A stretch of DNA of 64,000 bases from Luteibacter pinisoli (lineage in GTDB: Bacteria; Pseudomonadota; Gammaproteobacteria; Xanthomonadales; Rhodanobacteraceae). The position numbers were made by a program, and so were the translations under genes. The notes beneath the pieces were generated by a model, which saw only the letters and a program-made list of their open reading frames with translations, had not been told where the DNA came from and did not search any database. The stretch spans positions 1,612,001-1,676,000 of the forward strand of contig NZ_CP041046.1 in the NCBI RefSeq assembly GCF_006385595.1. The letters are read 5' to 3'. This document shows positions 28,489 through 36,727 of this stretch, piece after piece (the first letter of the stretch is position 1; each line of letters begins with the position of its first letter).

Positions 28489-30288
28489 ATGAAGTCCGTC
28501 ACACACTCGCTGCATTCCCTGACAGCAGCCATCGCCATGGCCCTCATCGCGCACGCACCTTCCGCCGTAGCGTCAGATGTCGGCGGCATGATTGAGACGA
28601 ACGCCAGCCAGCTCAACCAACCCGGTGAGGCGCACGCACGGCTGGCGGCGCAATTTGACGCAGGCGTACCCATTCTCGTCCATATGGATACCGACGACCG
28701 CACCGCGGTAGCGCGCTTCTTTGGCATCACGCCACGCCTTGGCGATGCCATTTTCCAGCGCGGCGGGGATGGTGCTATCTCGGTGATCCATCCAGGCGAG
28801 CCGTCTTCGCGCTGGTCGCCGAGCTGGACGCCGCGTCTGGCCGGCGCATTGGCAAGTTTCCAGGCGCAGCAATCCGCGGTGGAAGAAGACGACAGCCCTG
28901 AGACGGGCGCTAACGTCCAGCTGTTGCCCATGCAGCGGTTCCACGAAGGCGTCTTCGATACGGGTAGCGAGGAGATCACCGGCCGTGCCACGATTTCGGT
29001 GTTTCGCAGCGCTTCGCGCGTTGACGACGACAAGGAAATCCATGTGGTGAGCTGGTTTGACATCACGCCCGCGCAGGCAGGTATCGACCTGGGCCATGCC
29101 AAACAGCGCAACATCTCCGCGGCCTACCTCCCGGTGCGCTATGAGGTAGCCCATGAGGTGAACGTTCCTGGCGAGGCGACGACGGTTCAGAAATGGTTCC
29201 CGGTGAGCGACGGACGCACCTCCATCCAGTACACGAAGACCGACGAGACTGAGATTAGTGTCGGTGTGAACCTGGGGAATGGGGCGTCGGAGGATGGTCA
29301 GGCAAACGTAAGCCTTGCAGCAAAGATCCCGTTCAATGCCACGTTCGGATACACGCACAAGGAGAGCCAGTCGCTGTCGTATGCGTTCCAGGATTACTCG
29401 CTCGCAGCGCGCACCGTGAACGGCGGGCGCCGGATGATGTGGGAAGCCCCGATCAGTCCGCGACTGACGAATGTCCTGATCGATGGCGTGCGCGCCGACT
29501 CGGTGGACCTGACCGAAAAGCGGATGACGCCGATGATGCGCACGGCACATATGCCGGCGTGGTCGGTGTGGGAGGTTAACGGTGCGAGCGAAGCCACGGC
29601 GCGGGTCACCGTGACGGGCGGCTACACCCTCCAGGAGCACAAGTGGTGGTGGAATGGCCCGGAGTGGGTCTCCAGTGGCCCGGACGAACGCCGCGTCACC
29701 GCCGAGGCGTCGTTCGATCTGGACCTGTCCAGCCCTTATCTCACGCGCGAGATCACGGTGCTCCTGCGCTCTTCGGCAGACGGCGGCCAATGCATCGCCC
29801 AGCGCGGCAGCGATGCCGTCATGGCCACGTGCGATCCGCGCGACCGCGCACAGATGTGGGGCCTCACGCCCGAGCGGAACTACGTCAATCGTTCCACGGG
29901 TGACTGCCTTGAAGCGGATATCGGGAAGCGTCGCGTCGGCGTCAGCGCGTGCTCGTTCCGCACGGCCCACGGATGGCAATGGCGCGCGGATCGCATCCAC
30001 AGTGAGGAGGGCGAGAGCCGCCATCGCCTCTACGTGGAGGACGGCGAACTCAAGGTGGTGGTGGAGCCTGGCCAGTTCGACGACATCCCCGAGAATCCGC
30101 ATAACCCGTTGCTGAAGCCGTGGGCGGGCTACCCCCGTGCACCCTTAGAGGGCGAGCTCCAGCCGGCGCCGTTCCGAACCCAGGCTGGCACGATCCCCGC
30201 GGGATGGGCAGGCATCTACGGCGCGACGAGTGCCAGCCAGCGCTGGACACCCATCGTCCTGCGCGTCGGCCTTGGCGAGGAAGGCTAG
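28489..30288 (+). CDS. Leukocidin/hemolysin-family pore-forming protein with trefoil lectin domain
   Basis: 599 aa from ATG 28489 with a perfect AAGGAGA Shine-Dalgarno. Signal peptide 1-28 (cleavage after AVA). Residues about 30-140 may be a pro-region. The core (about 180-430) resembles leukocidin/Vibrio cholerae cytolysin-type beta-barrel toxins: DGRTSIQYTKTDETEISVGV, KIPFNATFGYTHKESQSLSY, PAWSVWEVNGASEA, and FDLDLSSPYLTREITVLL. From about 434, GGQCIAQRGSDAVMATCD and STGDCLEADIGKR with two further Cys indicate a beta-trefoil (ricin-type) sugar-binding module. Expected to be secreted via Sec, bind glycans and form pores in target membranes. It has no adjacent secretion or immunity gene. Confidence 0.78.
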   Translation: MKSVTHSLHSLTAAIAMALIAHAPSAVASDVGGMIETNASQLNQPGEAHARLAAQFDAGVPILVHMDTDDRTAVARFFGITPRLGDAIFQRGGDGAISVIHPGEPSSRWSPSWTPRLAGALASFQAQQSAVEEDDSPETGANVQLLPMQRFHEGVFDTGSEEITGRATISVFRSASRVDDDKEIHVVSWFDITPAQAGIDLGHAKQRNISAAYLPVRYEVAHEVNVPGEATTVQKWFPVSDGRTSIQYTKTDETEISVGVNLGNGASEDGQANVSLAAKIPFNATFGYTHKESQSLSYAFQDYSLAARTVNGGRRMMWEAPISPRLTNVLIDGVRADSVDLTEKRMTPMMRTAHMPAWSVWEVNGASEATARVTVTGGYTLQEHKWWWNGPEWVSSGPDERRVTAEASFDLDLSSPYLTREITVLLRSSADGGQCIAQRGSDAVMATCDPRDRAQMWGLTPERNYVNRSTGDCLEADIGKRRVGVSACSFRTAHGWQWRADRIHSEEGESRHRLYVEDGELKVVVEPGQFDDIPENPHNPLLKPWAGYPRAPLEGELQPAPFRTQAGTIPAGWAGIYGATSASQRWTPIVLRVGLGEEG

Positions 30289-30298
30289 CCAGCGTTAC

Positions 30299-30340
30299 CC
30301 GGCATCGGCACGAGCCATTCGGAACTCGTGCCGATGCCGG
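30299..30340. terminator. Long perfect hairpin after the pore-forming protein gene
   Basis: 16-bp perfect stem (CCGGCATCGGCACGAG and its complement) with a 10-nt loop, 10 bp after the stop codon. There is no T-tract. It could act as terminator, mRNA stabiliser or a repeat element. Confidence 0.55.
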
Positions 30341-30385
30341 CGTGCCGGTAGGATGCAGGGCACTCCAAGGAAAGCGAGGTGCGAC

Positions 30386-31054
30386 ATGCCGTTTCGTGTC
30401 CTGATCATCGGCGGTACCGGCCAGGTGGGTGCCGCGGTGATCCGCGCCCTCGTGGCCGAGCCTGCGTGCCGTGAAGTGGTCATGGTGAACCGGCGGGAGG
30501 CGCCCCAGCTCGCTGACCCGCGGGTGCGCCAGGTCGTCATGGATACGGCATCCGCCCGCTTCCCTGACGACGTGGCCCGGCTCGCCGAGAGCCTCGTCGC
30601 CCAGGGGGACCCCGTCTACGCGGCGTCCTGCGTGGGCGTGGGTTCCGGGAGCATGAAGTGGAGCGAAGCCGAGCTCCTGGCGCTTGAAGTGGGCGTGGTG
30701 GGCGGCTTCGCCCACGGCTGCCATGTGGCGGGTATCACCCACTTCGCACTGCTCTCCGCCGTGGGGAGCACGTCGAAAAGCCGCTTCCGCTATGTGCGGG
30801 TCATGGGCATGAAGGAAGAAGCCGTGGACGCGATCGGCTTCCAGCGACTTGCGGTCTTTCGTCCCGGCATCATCGCGGGCAATGCGCACACGCCGGGCTA
30901 CGTCGCGGCGCTTGGTCGGCTCGTCCCGGGCCGCTTTGGTGTCATCGAGCAGGACGACATCGGCCGGGCCTTTGTCGCCGAGTTCGTCAAAGGGCGGGAT
31001 GATAGCGGCACCGTTTATCTGGAGAACGGCGACATGAGAAAGCTTGCGCGGTGA
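30386..31054 (+). CDS. NAD(P)-binding Rossmann protein (NmrA/HTATIP2-like)
   Basis: 222 aa, ATG with GAGGT at 5-nt spacing. The N-terminus VLIIGGTGQVGAAVIRAL is the GxxGxxG cofactor loop of atypical SDRs. The middle FALLSAVGSTSKSRFRYVRV with MKEEAVDAIGF, then LAVFRPGIIAGN, matches the HTATIP2/YwnB-like oxidoreductase group. Substrate unknown; cytosolic. It lies 97 bp after the toxin gene and is probably separate from it. Confidence 0.85.
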   Translation: MPFRVLIIGGTGQVGAAVIRALVAEPACREVVMVNRREAPQLADPRVRQVVMDTASARFPDDVARLAESLVAQGDPVYAASCVGVGSGSMKWSEAELLALEVGVVGGFAHGCHVAGITHFALLSAVGSTSKSRFRYVRVMGMKEEAVDAIGFQRLAVFRPGIIAGNAHTPGYVAALGRLVPGRFGVIEQDDIGRAFVAEFVKGRDDSGTVYLENGDMRKLAR

Positions 31055-31107
31055 CAACTCGCAGGAAATCGTGGCATCGTTCGCGCCATCTCACAGGGGA
31101 TCAGGGA

Positions 31108-31887
31108 ATGACACGCTGGATGATCTTGGCCGTAGCGCTGGCCTTTGGCGCAGCAGGGTGTTCGAAGAAGGAAGTCGTCGGGCCACCCGCGCCGCTCGCC
31201 GGCCAGAAGGCGAAGGCGGATGCGATGCTCGCCTACTCGCATCAGATGGATGTCGACCTTCCGCTGGCGGACATCGCGCCGCGCATCGCCGCCATCCAGC
31301 AGGCCTGCACCAAGGGCACCTACGGCGCCTGCAACGTCCTCACGGTGGAGCAGGGCAGTTCCGGCGGTTCGGTTGCGGTCCGCGTCGTGCCCGAAGGTGT
31401 CGAGCCGCTCACCGGCATCGCTTCACGAGGTGGCAAGGTGTCATCGCGCCGCACCAGCGCCGAGGACATCAGCCAGGCCGTCCACGACACGCAGCGTGAT
31501 CGCGATCAACTCGAGGCCTATGCGAAGCGCCTTGATGAGATCGCTGCACGCAAGGATCTCGGCGTATCCGACCTCATCACCGTCAGCCGCGAGCAGGCCG
31601 AGGTCGCGGAAAAGCGCCGCACGCTGATGACCGCCTCAGCCGACCAGCAGCACCGCCTCGACACCAACTACCTTCGTATCAGCTTCACTGACCCGCATGC
31701 CCGGGCCGGCCGCCGCGATTTCGGCGAGATCGGTGACGACATGCTGGACAGCGCCTCCGAAGGCATCGGCGATGCGCTGCGGCTCCTGGCCGGCGGGCTT
31801 CCGTTCCTGGTGATCGCCTTCCCGCTGGCCTTGCTGTGGTGGGCGCTGTGGCGTCGGGCGACGAAGCGCTGGCGCCGACAGGACTAA
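31108..31887 (+). CDS. DUF4349 domain lipoprotein
   Basis: 259 aa from ATG 31108. Lipobox GAAGC with Cys near residue 18 gives a lipoprotein signal. The domain has the DUF4349 coiled-coil middle (ISQAVHDTQRDRDQLEAYAK, ISVSRE-like VSREQAEVAEKR) and a C-terminal membrane helix (FLVIAFPLALLWWALW) with a basic tail. Role unknown; probably inner-membrane anchored. Its stop overlaps the stop of the convergent gene at 31884. Confidence 0.8.
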   Translation: MTRWMILAVALAFGAAGCSKKEVVGPPAPLAGQKAKADAMLAYSHQMDVDLPLADIAPRIAAIQQACTKGTYGACNVLTVEQGSSGGSVAVRVVPEGVEPLTGIASRGGKVSSRRTSAEDISQAVHDTQRDRDQLEAYAKRLDEIAARKDLGVSDLITVSREQAEVAEKRRTLMTASADQQHRLDTNYLRISFTDPHARAGRRDFGEIGDDMLDSASEGIGDALRLLAGGLPFLVIAFPLALLWWALWRRATKRWRRQD

Positions 31888-32216
31888 GCGTCGCCCACGT
31901 TCCGCTTGATCCAATCGAGCACGAACGCCTCCAGTGACACCTTCGGCGGCACTATCAACCCGGCGGCCTGCACGAACCCCTGCGCCGCGCGCAGGAACGA
32001 CTGCTTCGCCCGCGCGGAATCGATCCGCGCGGTGGCCTGGCTTTGCCGAAGCTGCACGATGTGGGGCGAGGGCTGGCCGGGGCGGGAAAACTTGGCGTAA
32101 CGCCTCAGTTCGTCGGCCACGGTGGTCGTGTCGCGTGCGGCCTTGTCCATCGCGGCGCGGGCCGTGATGGCCTGGGTGAGGAGGGCCGAGGCTTCCGGGG
32201 AAAGGTGACTGCTCAT
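31884..32216 (-). CDS. Hypothetical protein, 110 aa
   Basis: ATG 32216. Mostly helical and soluble, with basic residues in the middle (ELRRYAKFSRPGQPS) and a C-terminal VSLEAFVLDWIKRNVGDA. No family recognised. Convergent with the DUF4349 gene, sharing three bases at the stops. Confidence 0.65.
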   Translation of the reverse strand: MSSHLSPEASALLTQAITARAAMDKAARDTTTVADELRRYAKFSRPGQPSPHIVQLRQSQATARIDSARAKQSFLRAAQGFVQAAGLIVPPKVSLEAFVLDWIKRNVGDA

Positions 32217-32230
32217 GCGATACGAACCCC

Positions 32231-32268
32231 AGAAAAAACAAAGCCCCGCATCGCTGCGAGGCTTTGTT
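32231..32268 (-). terminator. Rho-independent terminator of tRNA-Leu
   Basis: A 12-13-bp stem (ACAAAGCC-CGCA arms, one mismatch) with a 4-nt loop, followed on the minus strand by a T-rich tract (GTTTTTTCT). It starts 8 bp past the tRNA 3' end. Confidence 0.85.
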
Positions 32269-32275
32269 CTACAAT

Positions 32276-32360
<85 letters not shown>

Positions 32361-32485
32361 AGGTGTCTCGGTAACAGCAGTTGCTGCCCCGTGAGCCGCG
32401 TAGATTAGGCAGGTCAGATACACTTGTCAACGATTTTCCAAAACGGAAGGACGAAAATGTCACTTCCCCCTCTTAAGGTCCCTAC

Positions 32486-35230
32486 GTGACGAAGAAAAAC
32501 AAAGGTTCCGGTGCCCCGCAAGGGCCTCGTAAACCCAAGGCCAGCCGCCCCGGAAAGGCGCTGGACAAGTACCGCGACCGCCAGCCGGGCGCCGTGGTAA
32601 CCGATCCCCATGCCGCGCGCGAAGCGCAGCGCTACGACACCCCCATCCCCAGCCGCGAGGCCATCCTGGCCCTGCTGGAAGAGCGCGGCGAGCTGATGAT
32701 CGCCGAAGACATCGCCCGCGCCCTGCGCCTTTTCACCGATTACGAGATCAACGCGCTCGACAAGCGCCTTGGCGCGATGGTCCGCGACGGGCAGCTGCTG
32801 CGTAACCGCCGTAACGGCTATGCCCCCGCACAGAAGCTCAGCCTGATCCCCGGCCGCGTCATCGCCAACGCCGAGGGCTACGGCTTCCTGCGCCCGGACG
32901 AGGGCGGTGAAGACCTGTACCTGTCGCCCTCGCAGATGCGCACCGTCCTCCACGGTGACCGCGTGCTCGCCAGCGTCGTCGGCATCGATCGCCGCGGCCG
33001 TCGCCAGGGCGCCATCGTGGAAGTGCTCGAGCGTCGCTCGCCGCGCCTCGTTGGCCGCGTCGTCGTCGAAAACGGCGTGATGCTTGTCGAGCCGGACGAT
33101 CGCCGCCTGCACCAGAACATCATGATCCCGGCCGGCCGCGATGCCGGTGCCCATTCGGGCGAGATCGTAGTCGTCGAGATCACCGAGCCGCCGACACCGC
33201 ACCGTGGCCCGCTGGGCACCATCCGTGCCGTGCTGGGTGCGCGCCTGCAGCCGTCGCTCGTGGTCGAAATGGCCATCGCCAGCCACGACCTGCCCAACGA
33301 ATGGCCGCCGCAGGTCATCCGCCAGGCCGAGGAAGTGGAACCGAAGGTCACCGCCGCCGAGCGCAAGGGCAAGGTCGACATCCGCGACCTGCCGCTGGTG
33401 ACGATCGATGGCGAAGACGCGCGCGACTTCGACGATGCCGTTTACGCCGAACAGCTCAAGAACGGTGGCTTCCGCCTCATCGTCGCCATCGCCGACGTCT
33501 CGCATTACGTGCCGGTGGGTACGGTGCTCGACGCCGAGGCCTATGAGCGCAGCACGTCCACCTATTTCCCGGGCTTCGTCGTGCCGATGCTGCCGGAGAC
33601 GCTCTCGAACGGCATCTGCTCGCTGAATCCCCGCGTGGACCGCCTCTGCATGGTCTGCGACATGGAAGTGGACGCCGAAGGCGAAGTCACCCATTCGAAG
33701 TTCTACGAAGCGGTGATGTATTCGCACGCGCGCCTTACCTACAACAAGGTGTGGCAGGCCGTGGGCGAACGCAACGCCGATGTCCGCCAGGAAATCGCCG
33801 ACGTGCTGCCGCAGGTGGAAACCCTGCACCGCCTGTACAAGGCCATGGCGAAGGCACGCAAGCGTCGCGGCGCCATCGATTTCGAAACGCCGGAGGTGAA
33901 GTTCCGCCTCACGCCGTCGGGCGACGTGGTGTCCATGGGCGCCAGCGATCGCAACGATGCGCACAAGCTGATCGAAGAATGCATGATCGCCGCCAACGTG
34001 CAGGCCGCGAAGTTCCTTTCCAAGCGCAAGATCCCGGCGCTGTATCGCGTGCATGCGCCGCCGCCGGTCGAGAAGTACGAAGACCTGCTGCAGTTCCTGC
34101 GCGAGTTCAAGCTGAAGTTGCCGCCGGCCGATGAAGTCACCCCGGCCGATTTCTCCGCGCTGCTGAAGAAGGTCCATGACCGTCCGGAAGCGGAGCTGAT
34201 CCAGTCCGTGCTGCTGCGTGCGCAGAGCATGGCGGTGTACCTGCCGTCCAACGACGGCCACTTCGGCCTGGCGCTGGACGCGTATGCGCACTTCACCTCG
34301 CCGATCCGTCGTTATCCGGACCTGCTCGTCCATCGTGCCATCCGCTATGCGCTGACCAAGGGCAAGCCGGCCGATTACGAGTACACCGAGGCGCAGATGG
34401 CTGCCATGGGCGTGCACTGCTCGCAGCGCGAGCGCCGTGCCGAGGAAGCCGAGCGCGATGTCGACGAGCGCTTCAAGTGCGCGTGGATGGAAAAGCACGT
34501 GGGCGAAGAGTTCGCCGGCACCATCACCGGCGTCACTTCGTTTGGCCTGTTCGTGGAACTGGCCGCGTCGCGTGTGTCGGGCCTGGTGCATGTCTCGCAG
34601 CTGCCGAACGACTATTACAAGTTCGATCCGGTACGGCACCTGCTCGCCGGCGAGCGCTCCGGCGCGAGCTATCGCCTGGGTGACTACGTGAGCGTGCAGG
34701 TGCTGCGCGCGAGCATGGAAGACCGCAAGATCGACTTCCGCCTCGTCTCCCGCCTGCAGTCCCTGCCGAAGCCGACGCCGCTGCCGCCCGCCCCGTTGCC
34801 GCCGGTGAAGCCGGTGGGCACCGTCGCCCAGGTCGGCAAGGCCTTCGGCCGCGCCGTGCGCAAGGTGGCTGACACGCTCACCGGCAAGAAGTCGAAGAAG
34901 GCGGTTGCAGCACCGGCGCCGGTCGTGGAACATGCGCTGCCTTCGCTGCCGCCCGTGCCGGGTGCACGCAAGGCCGCCGACAAGCGTCCTGCCTCGCGCA
35001 AGCCCGTGGTCGAGCAGGCCCCGCCGCCGAAGGCACCGTCGAAGCGGGGCGGCCCGCGCCAGCCCACGCCGAAGCAGGCGCCCGCGGCCAGCGCGCCGGC
35101 GAAGAGGGCACCCGTGAAGCAGGCCGCCGCGAAACAGGCGCCGACGAAACAGGCGCCCGCGAAGCAGGCCCCCACCAAGCAAGCCGCGGCCAAGAAAGCT
35201 GCGCCGCGCAACCCCAGGAGCAAGTCGTAA
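32486..35230 (+). CDS. rnr: Ribonuclease R
   Basis: 914 aa from GTG 32486. Order of domains: N-terminal winged helix (ILALLEERGELMIAEDIARA), cold-shock domains, the RNB catalytic core (LVTIDGEDARDFDDAVYAE with the metal-binding Asp cluster), the HFTSPIRRYPDLLVHRAIRY motif, and a C-terminal S1 domain (EEFAGTITGVTSFGLFVELA). A 150-residue Lys/Ala/Pro tail follows. RNase R is a 3'-5' processive exoribonuclease that degrades structured RNA. rlmB follows 3 bp later, a conserved rnr-rlmB operon. Confidence 0.96.
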   Translation: MTKKNKGSGAPQGPRKPKASRPGKALDKYRDRQPGAVVTDPHAAREAQRYDTPIPSREAILALLEERGELMIAEDIARALRLFTDYEINALDKRLGAMVRDGQLLRNRRNGYAPAQKLSLIPGRVIANAEGYGFLRPDEGGEDLYLSPSQMRTVLHGDRVLASVVGIDRRGRRQGAIVEVLERRSPRLVGRVVVENGVMLVEPDDRRLHQNIMIPAGRDAGAHSGEIVVVEITEPPTPHRGPLGTIRAVLGARLQPSLVVEMAIASHDLPNEWPPQVIRQAEEVEPKVTAAERKGKVDIRDLPLVTIDGEDARDFDDAVYAEQLKNGGFRLIVAIADVSHYVPVGTVLDAEAYERSTSTYFPGFVVPMLPETLSNGICSLNPRVDRLCMVCDMEVDAEGEVTHSKFYEAVMYSHARLTYNKVWQAVGERNADVRQEIADVLPQVETLHRLYKAMAKARKRRGAIDFETPEVKFRLTPSGDVVSMGASDRNDAHKLIEECMIAANVQAAKFLSKRKIPALYRVHAPPPVEKYEDLLQFLREFKLKLPPADEVTPADFSALLKKVHDRPEAELIQSVLLRAQSMAVYLPSNDGHFGLALDAYAHFTSPIRRYPDLLVHRAIRYALTKGKPADYEYTEAQMAAMGVHCSQRERRAEEAERDVDERFKCAWMEKHVGEEFAGTITGVTSFGLFVELAASRVSGLVHVSQLPNDYYKFDPVRHLLAGERSGASYRLGDYVSVQVLRASMEDRKIDFRLVSRLQSLPKPTPLPPAPLPPVKPVGTVAQVGKAFGRAVRKVADTLTGKKSKKAVAAPAPVVEHALPSLPPVPGARKAADKRPASRKPVVEQAPPPKAPSKRGGPRQPTPKQAPAASAPAKRAPVKQAAAKQAPTKQAPAKQAPTKQAAAKKAAPRNPRSKS
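35040..35220. repeat. Degenerate codon repeat in the rnr tail
   Basis: In-frame imperfect repeats of GCGAAGCAGGCCCC type encode (K/T)KQA(P/A)A units. Such slippage-prone repeats vary in number between strains; the tail is expected to bind RNA electrostatically. Confidence 0.6.
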
Positions 35231-35233
35231 GTC

Positions 35234-35977
35234 ATGACTGAGACGTGGATCGTTGGTATCAATCCGGTCGAAGGCGCCCTCGCCAACGACCCGGAGCGTA
35301 TCCGTGAATTGCTGGTTGAACAGAACTCGAAGAACGCACGCCTGAACGAGATCATTGCCGTGGCGCGCAAGCGCGGCATCCAGGTGCGCACCATGGGCAA
35401 GGAGCAGCTCGAGAAGACCAGCGGCGAATCGCGCCACCAGGGCGTGGTCGCGCGGTATGAAACCCCGCCCATGCTGGGCGAGAACGACCTGGAAGGCCTC
35501 ATCGAGGCCGCCGGCCACGATGCGCTGGTGCTGGTGCTCGACGGCGTGACCGACCCGCATAACCTCGGCGCGTGCCTGCGCAGCGCCGCGGCGGCAAAGG
35601 TCACCGCCGTGGTCGTGCCCAAGGATCGTGCCGTGGGCCTCACGCCCACGGTGCGCCGTGCCTCGGCCGGCGGCGCGGACCTCGTGCCGATGGTCGCGGT
35701 GACCAACCTGGCCCGCGCCCTCCGCACGCTGAAGGACGCTGGCGTGTGGATCACCGGGCTGGATGGGGAAACCGAGAAGACCATCTACCAGGTGGACTTC
35801 AAGGGCCCGGTCGCGCTGGTCCTCGGCAGTGAAGGCGACGGCATGCGCCGCCTCACCGTCGACACCTGCGATTTCGTGGCAAAGATCCCGATGCCGGGCC
35901 GGATGGAGAGCCTCAATGTTTCCGTGGCCACCGGCATCGTCCTGTTCGAGGTGCTGCGCCAGCGAGGTGTGAAATGA
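35234..35977 (+). CDS. rlmB: 23S rRNA (guanosine-2'-O)-methyltransferase
   Basis: 247 aa SPOUT/TrmH-family enzyme. An N-terminal L30e-like RNA-binding part (IVGINPVEGAL) and the three SPOUT motifs are present: VLDGVTDPHNLGACLRSAAA, LVLGSEGDGMRRLT, and IPMPGRMESLNVSVATGIVL. It methylates G2251 of 23S rRNA in the E. coli system. Cytosolic. Its stop overlaps the next start (ATGA). Confidence 0.95.
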   Translation: MTETWIVGINPVEGALANDPERIRELLVEQNSKNARLNEIIAVARKRGIQVRTMGKEQLEKTSGESRHQGVVARYETPPMLGENDLEGLIEAAGHDALVLVLDGVTDPHNLGACLRSAAAAKVTAVVVPKDRAVGLTPTVRRASAGGADLVPMVAVTNLARALRTLKDAGVWITGLDGETEKTIYQVDFKGPVALVLGSEGDGMRRLTVDTCDFVAKIPMPGRMESLNVSVATGIVLFEVLRQRGVK

Positions 35978-36246
35978 CGAGTTTGCTCTGGCATGACTGG
36001 TGCGGCCTGGTCGGCGTCGCGCTGGTGCTGGTGGCGTTCTTCCTGCTCCAGGCACACAAGCTCTCGGGGCAGGGCTACCCGTACCAGGTGATGAACCTGC
36101 TGGGCGCCTTCGGCATTTTGCTGTCGCTGATTTTCGGCACCTTCAACCTGCCGGCCTTCCTGCAGGAAATGGCCTGGTTCCTGATCAGCGTCTACGGCAT
36201 CGTCCGTGGCGTCAGGGCCCGCAAAGCCGCCACCATCGTTCCCTGA
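35974..36246 (+). CDS. Small membrane protein (CBU_0592-like)
   Basis: 90 aa with three hydrophobic helices: GLVGVALVLVAFFLLQAHKL, then YQVMNLLGAFGILLSLIFG, then FLQEMAWFLISVYGIVRG. This resembles the CBU_0592/YgjV-like family of unknown function. Translationally coupled to rlmB by a 4-bp overlap, but no functional link is evident. Confidence 0.75.
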   Translation: MTSLLWHDWCGLVGVALVLVAFFLLQAHKLSGQGYPYQVMNLLGAFGILLSLIFGTFNLPAFLQEMAWFLISVYGIVRGVRARKAATIVP

Positions 36247-36323
36247 CCGCCGGTCGGGGTTACGTGGGGGTCAGGCTGGCCAGGTAAACTACGCATCGAA
36301 CCCGCGCAATGCGGGTTCCCGTT

Positions 36324-36380
36324 GGGGGACGACCCCCTTCCGGCGCATGACTCCGCGGGGACGACCCCGCACTTGCGGAG
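36324..36380 (+). promoter_or_regulatory. Guanidine-II (mini-ykkC) riboswitch
   Basis: Two hairpins carry the diagnostic ACGA loops: GGGGG-ACGA-CCCCC (36324-36337) and GCGGGG-ACGA-CCCCGC (36355-36370). CTCCGC at 36351-36356 can instead pair with GCGGAG at 36375-36380, which contains the Shine-Dalgarno of the next gene. Guanidine binding to the second hairpin would free it. A further AACCCGC/GCGGGTT hairpin lies just upstream (36299-36317). Confidence 0.93.
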
Positions 36381-36388
36381 CCACACCC

Positions 36389-36706
36389 ATGTACTGGGGC
36401 ATCCTCGTTATTGCCGGTCTTTTCGAGATCGCGTGGGCCATTGGCCTGAAATACACCGAAGGCTTCACCAGGCTGATGCCGAGCGTGCTGACCGCCGGCG
36501 CCATGGTGATCAGCATCGTGCTACTGGCGTTGGCCACGAAGAAGCTGCCGCTGGGCACCGCCTATGCCGTGTGGACGGGCATTGGCGCCGTGGGCGCGGT
36601 GACGTTGGGTATCGTGCTGTTTGGCGAATCGGCGCAGCCGTTGCGGCTGCTGTGTGTCGCACTGATCGTGGCCGGCATTATCGGCCTCAAGCTCACCGCC
36701 GCCTGA
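36389..36706 (+). CDS. gdx: Guanidinium exporter (SMR family, SugE/Gdx)
   Basis: 105 aa, four-helix small multidrug resistance protein. YWGILVIAGLFEIAWAIGLK carries the essential membrane Glu, followed by KYTEGFTRL and GTAYAVWTGIGAVGAVTLG. The sequence FEIxWAIGLKY is that of the Gdx/SugE branch, which exports guanidinium in exchange for protons, rather than EmrE. The guanidine-II riboswitch directly upstream confirms the assignment. Start ATG 36389 follows GGAG, the strand sequestered by the riboswitch. Confidence 0.94.
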   Translation: MYWGILVIAGLFEIAWAIGLKYTEGFTRLMPSVLTAGAMVISIVLLALATKKLPLGTAYAVWTGIGAVGAVTLGIVLFGESAQPLRLLCVALIVAGIIGLKLTAA

Positions 36707-36720
36707 CCGGCGGCGGTGAG
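36692..36720. terminator. Bidirectional terminator between gdx and phoU
   Basis: 12-bp perfect stem CTCACCGCCGCC / GGCGGCGGTGAG with a 5-nt loop. It spans the gdx stop and lies just before the phoU stop on the other strand. No strong T-tract. Confidence 0.6.
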
Positions 36721-36727
36721 TCGTTGA

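Noticed and set aside
26934..30288. Prophage or integrative element around the toxin cluster
   Set aside because: No integrase, phage structural gene, tRNA boundary repeat or transposase in the region.
32414..36055. 1213-codon minus-strand open frame opposite rnr/rlmB
   Set aside because: Both real genes are certain on the plus strand; the antisense translation has no recognisable family and arises from codon bias.
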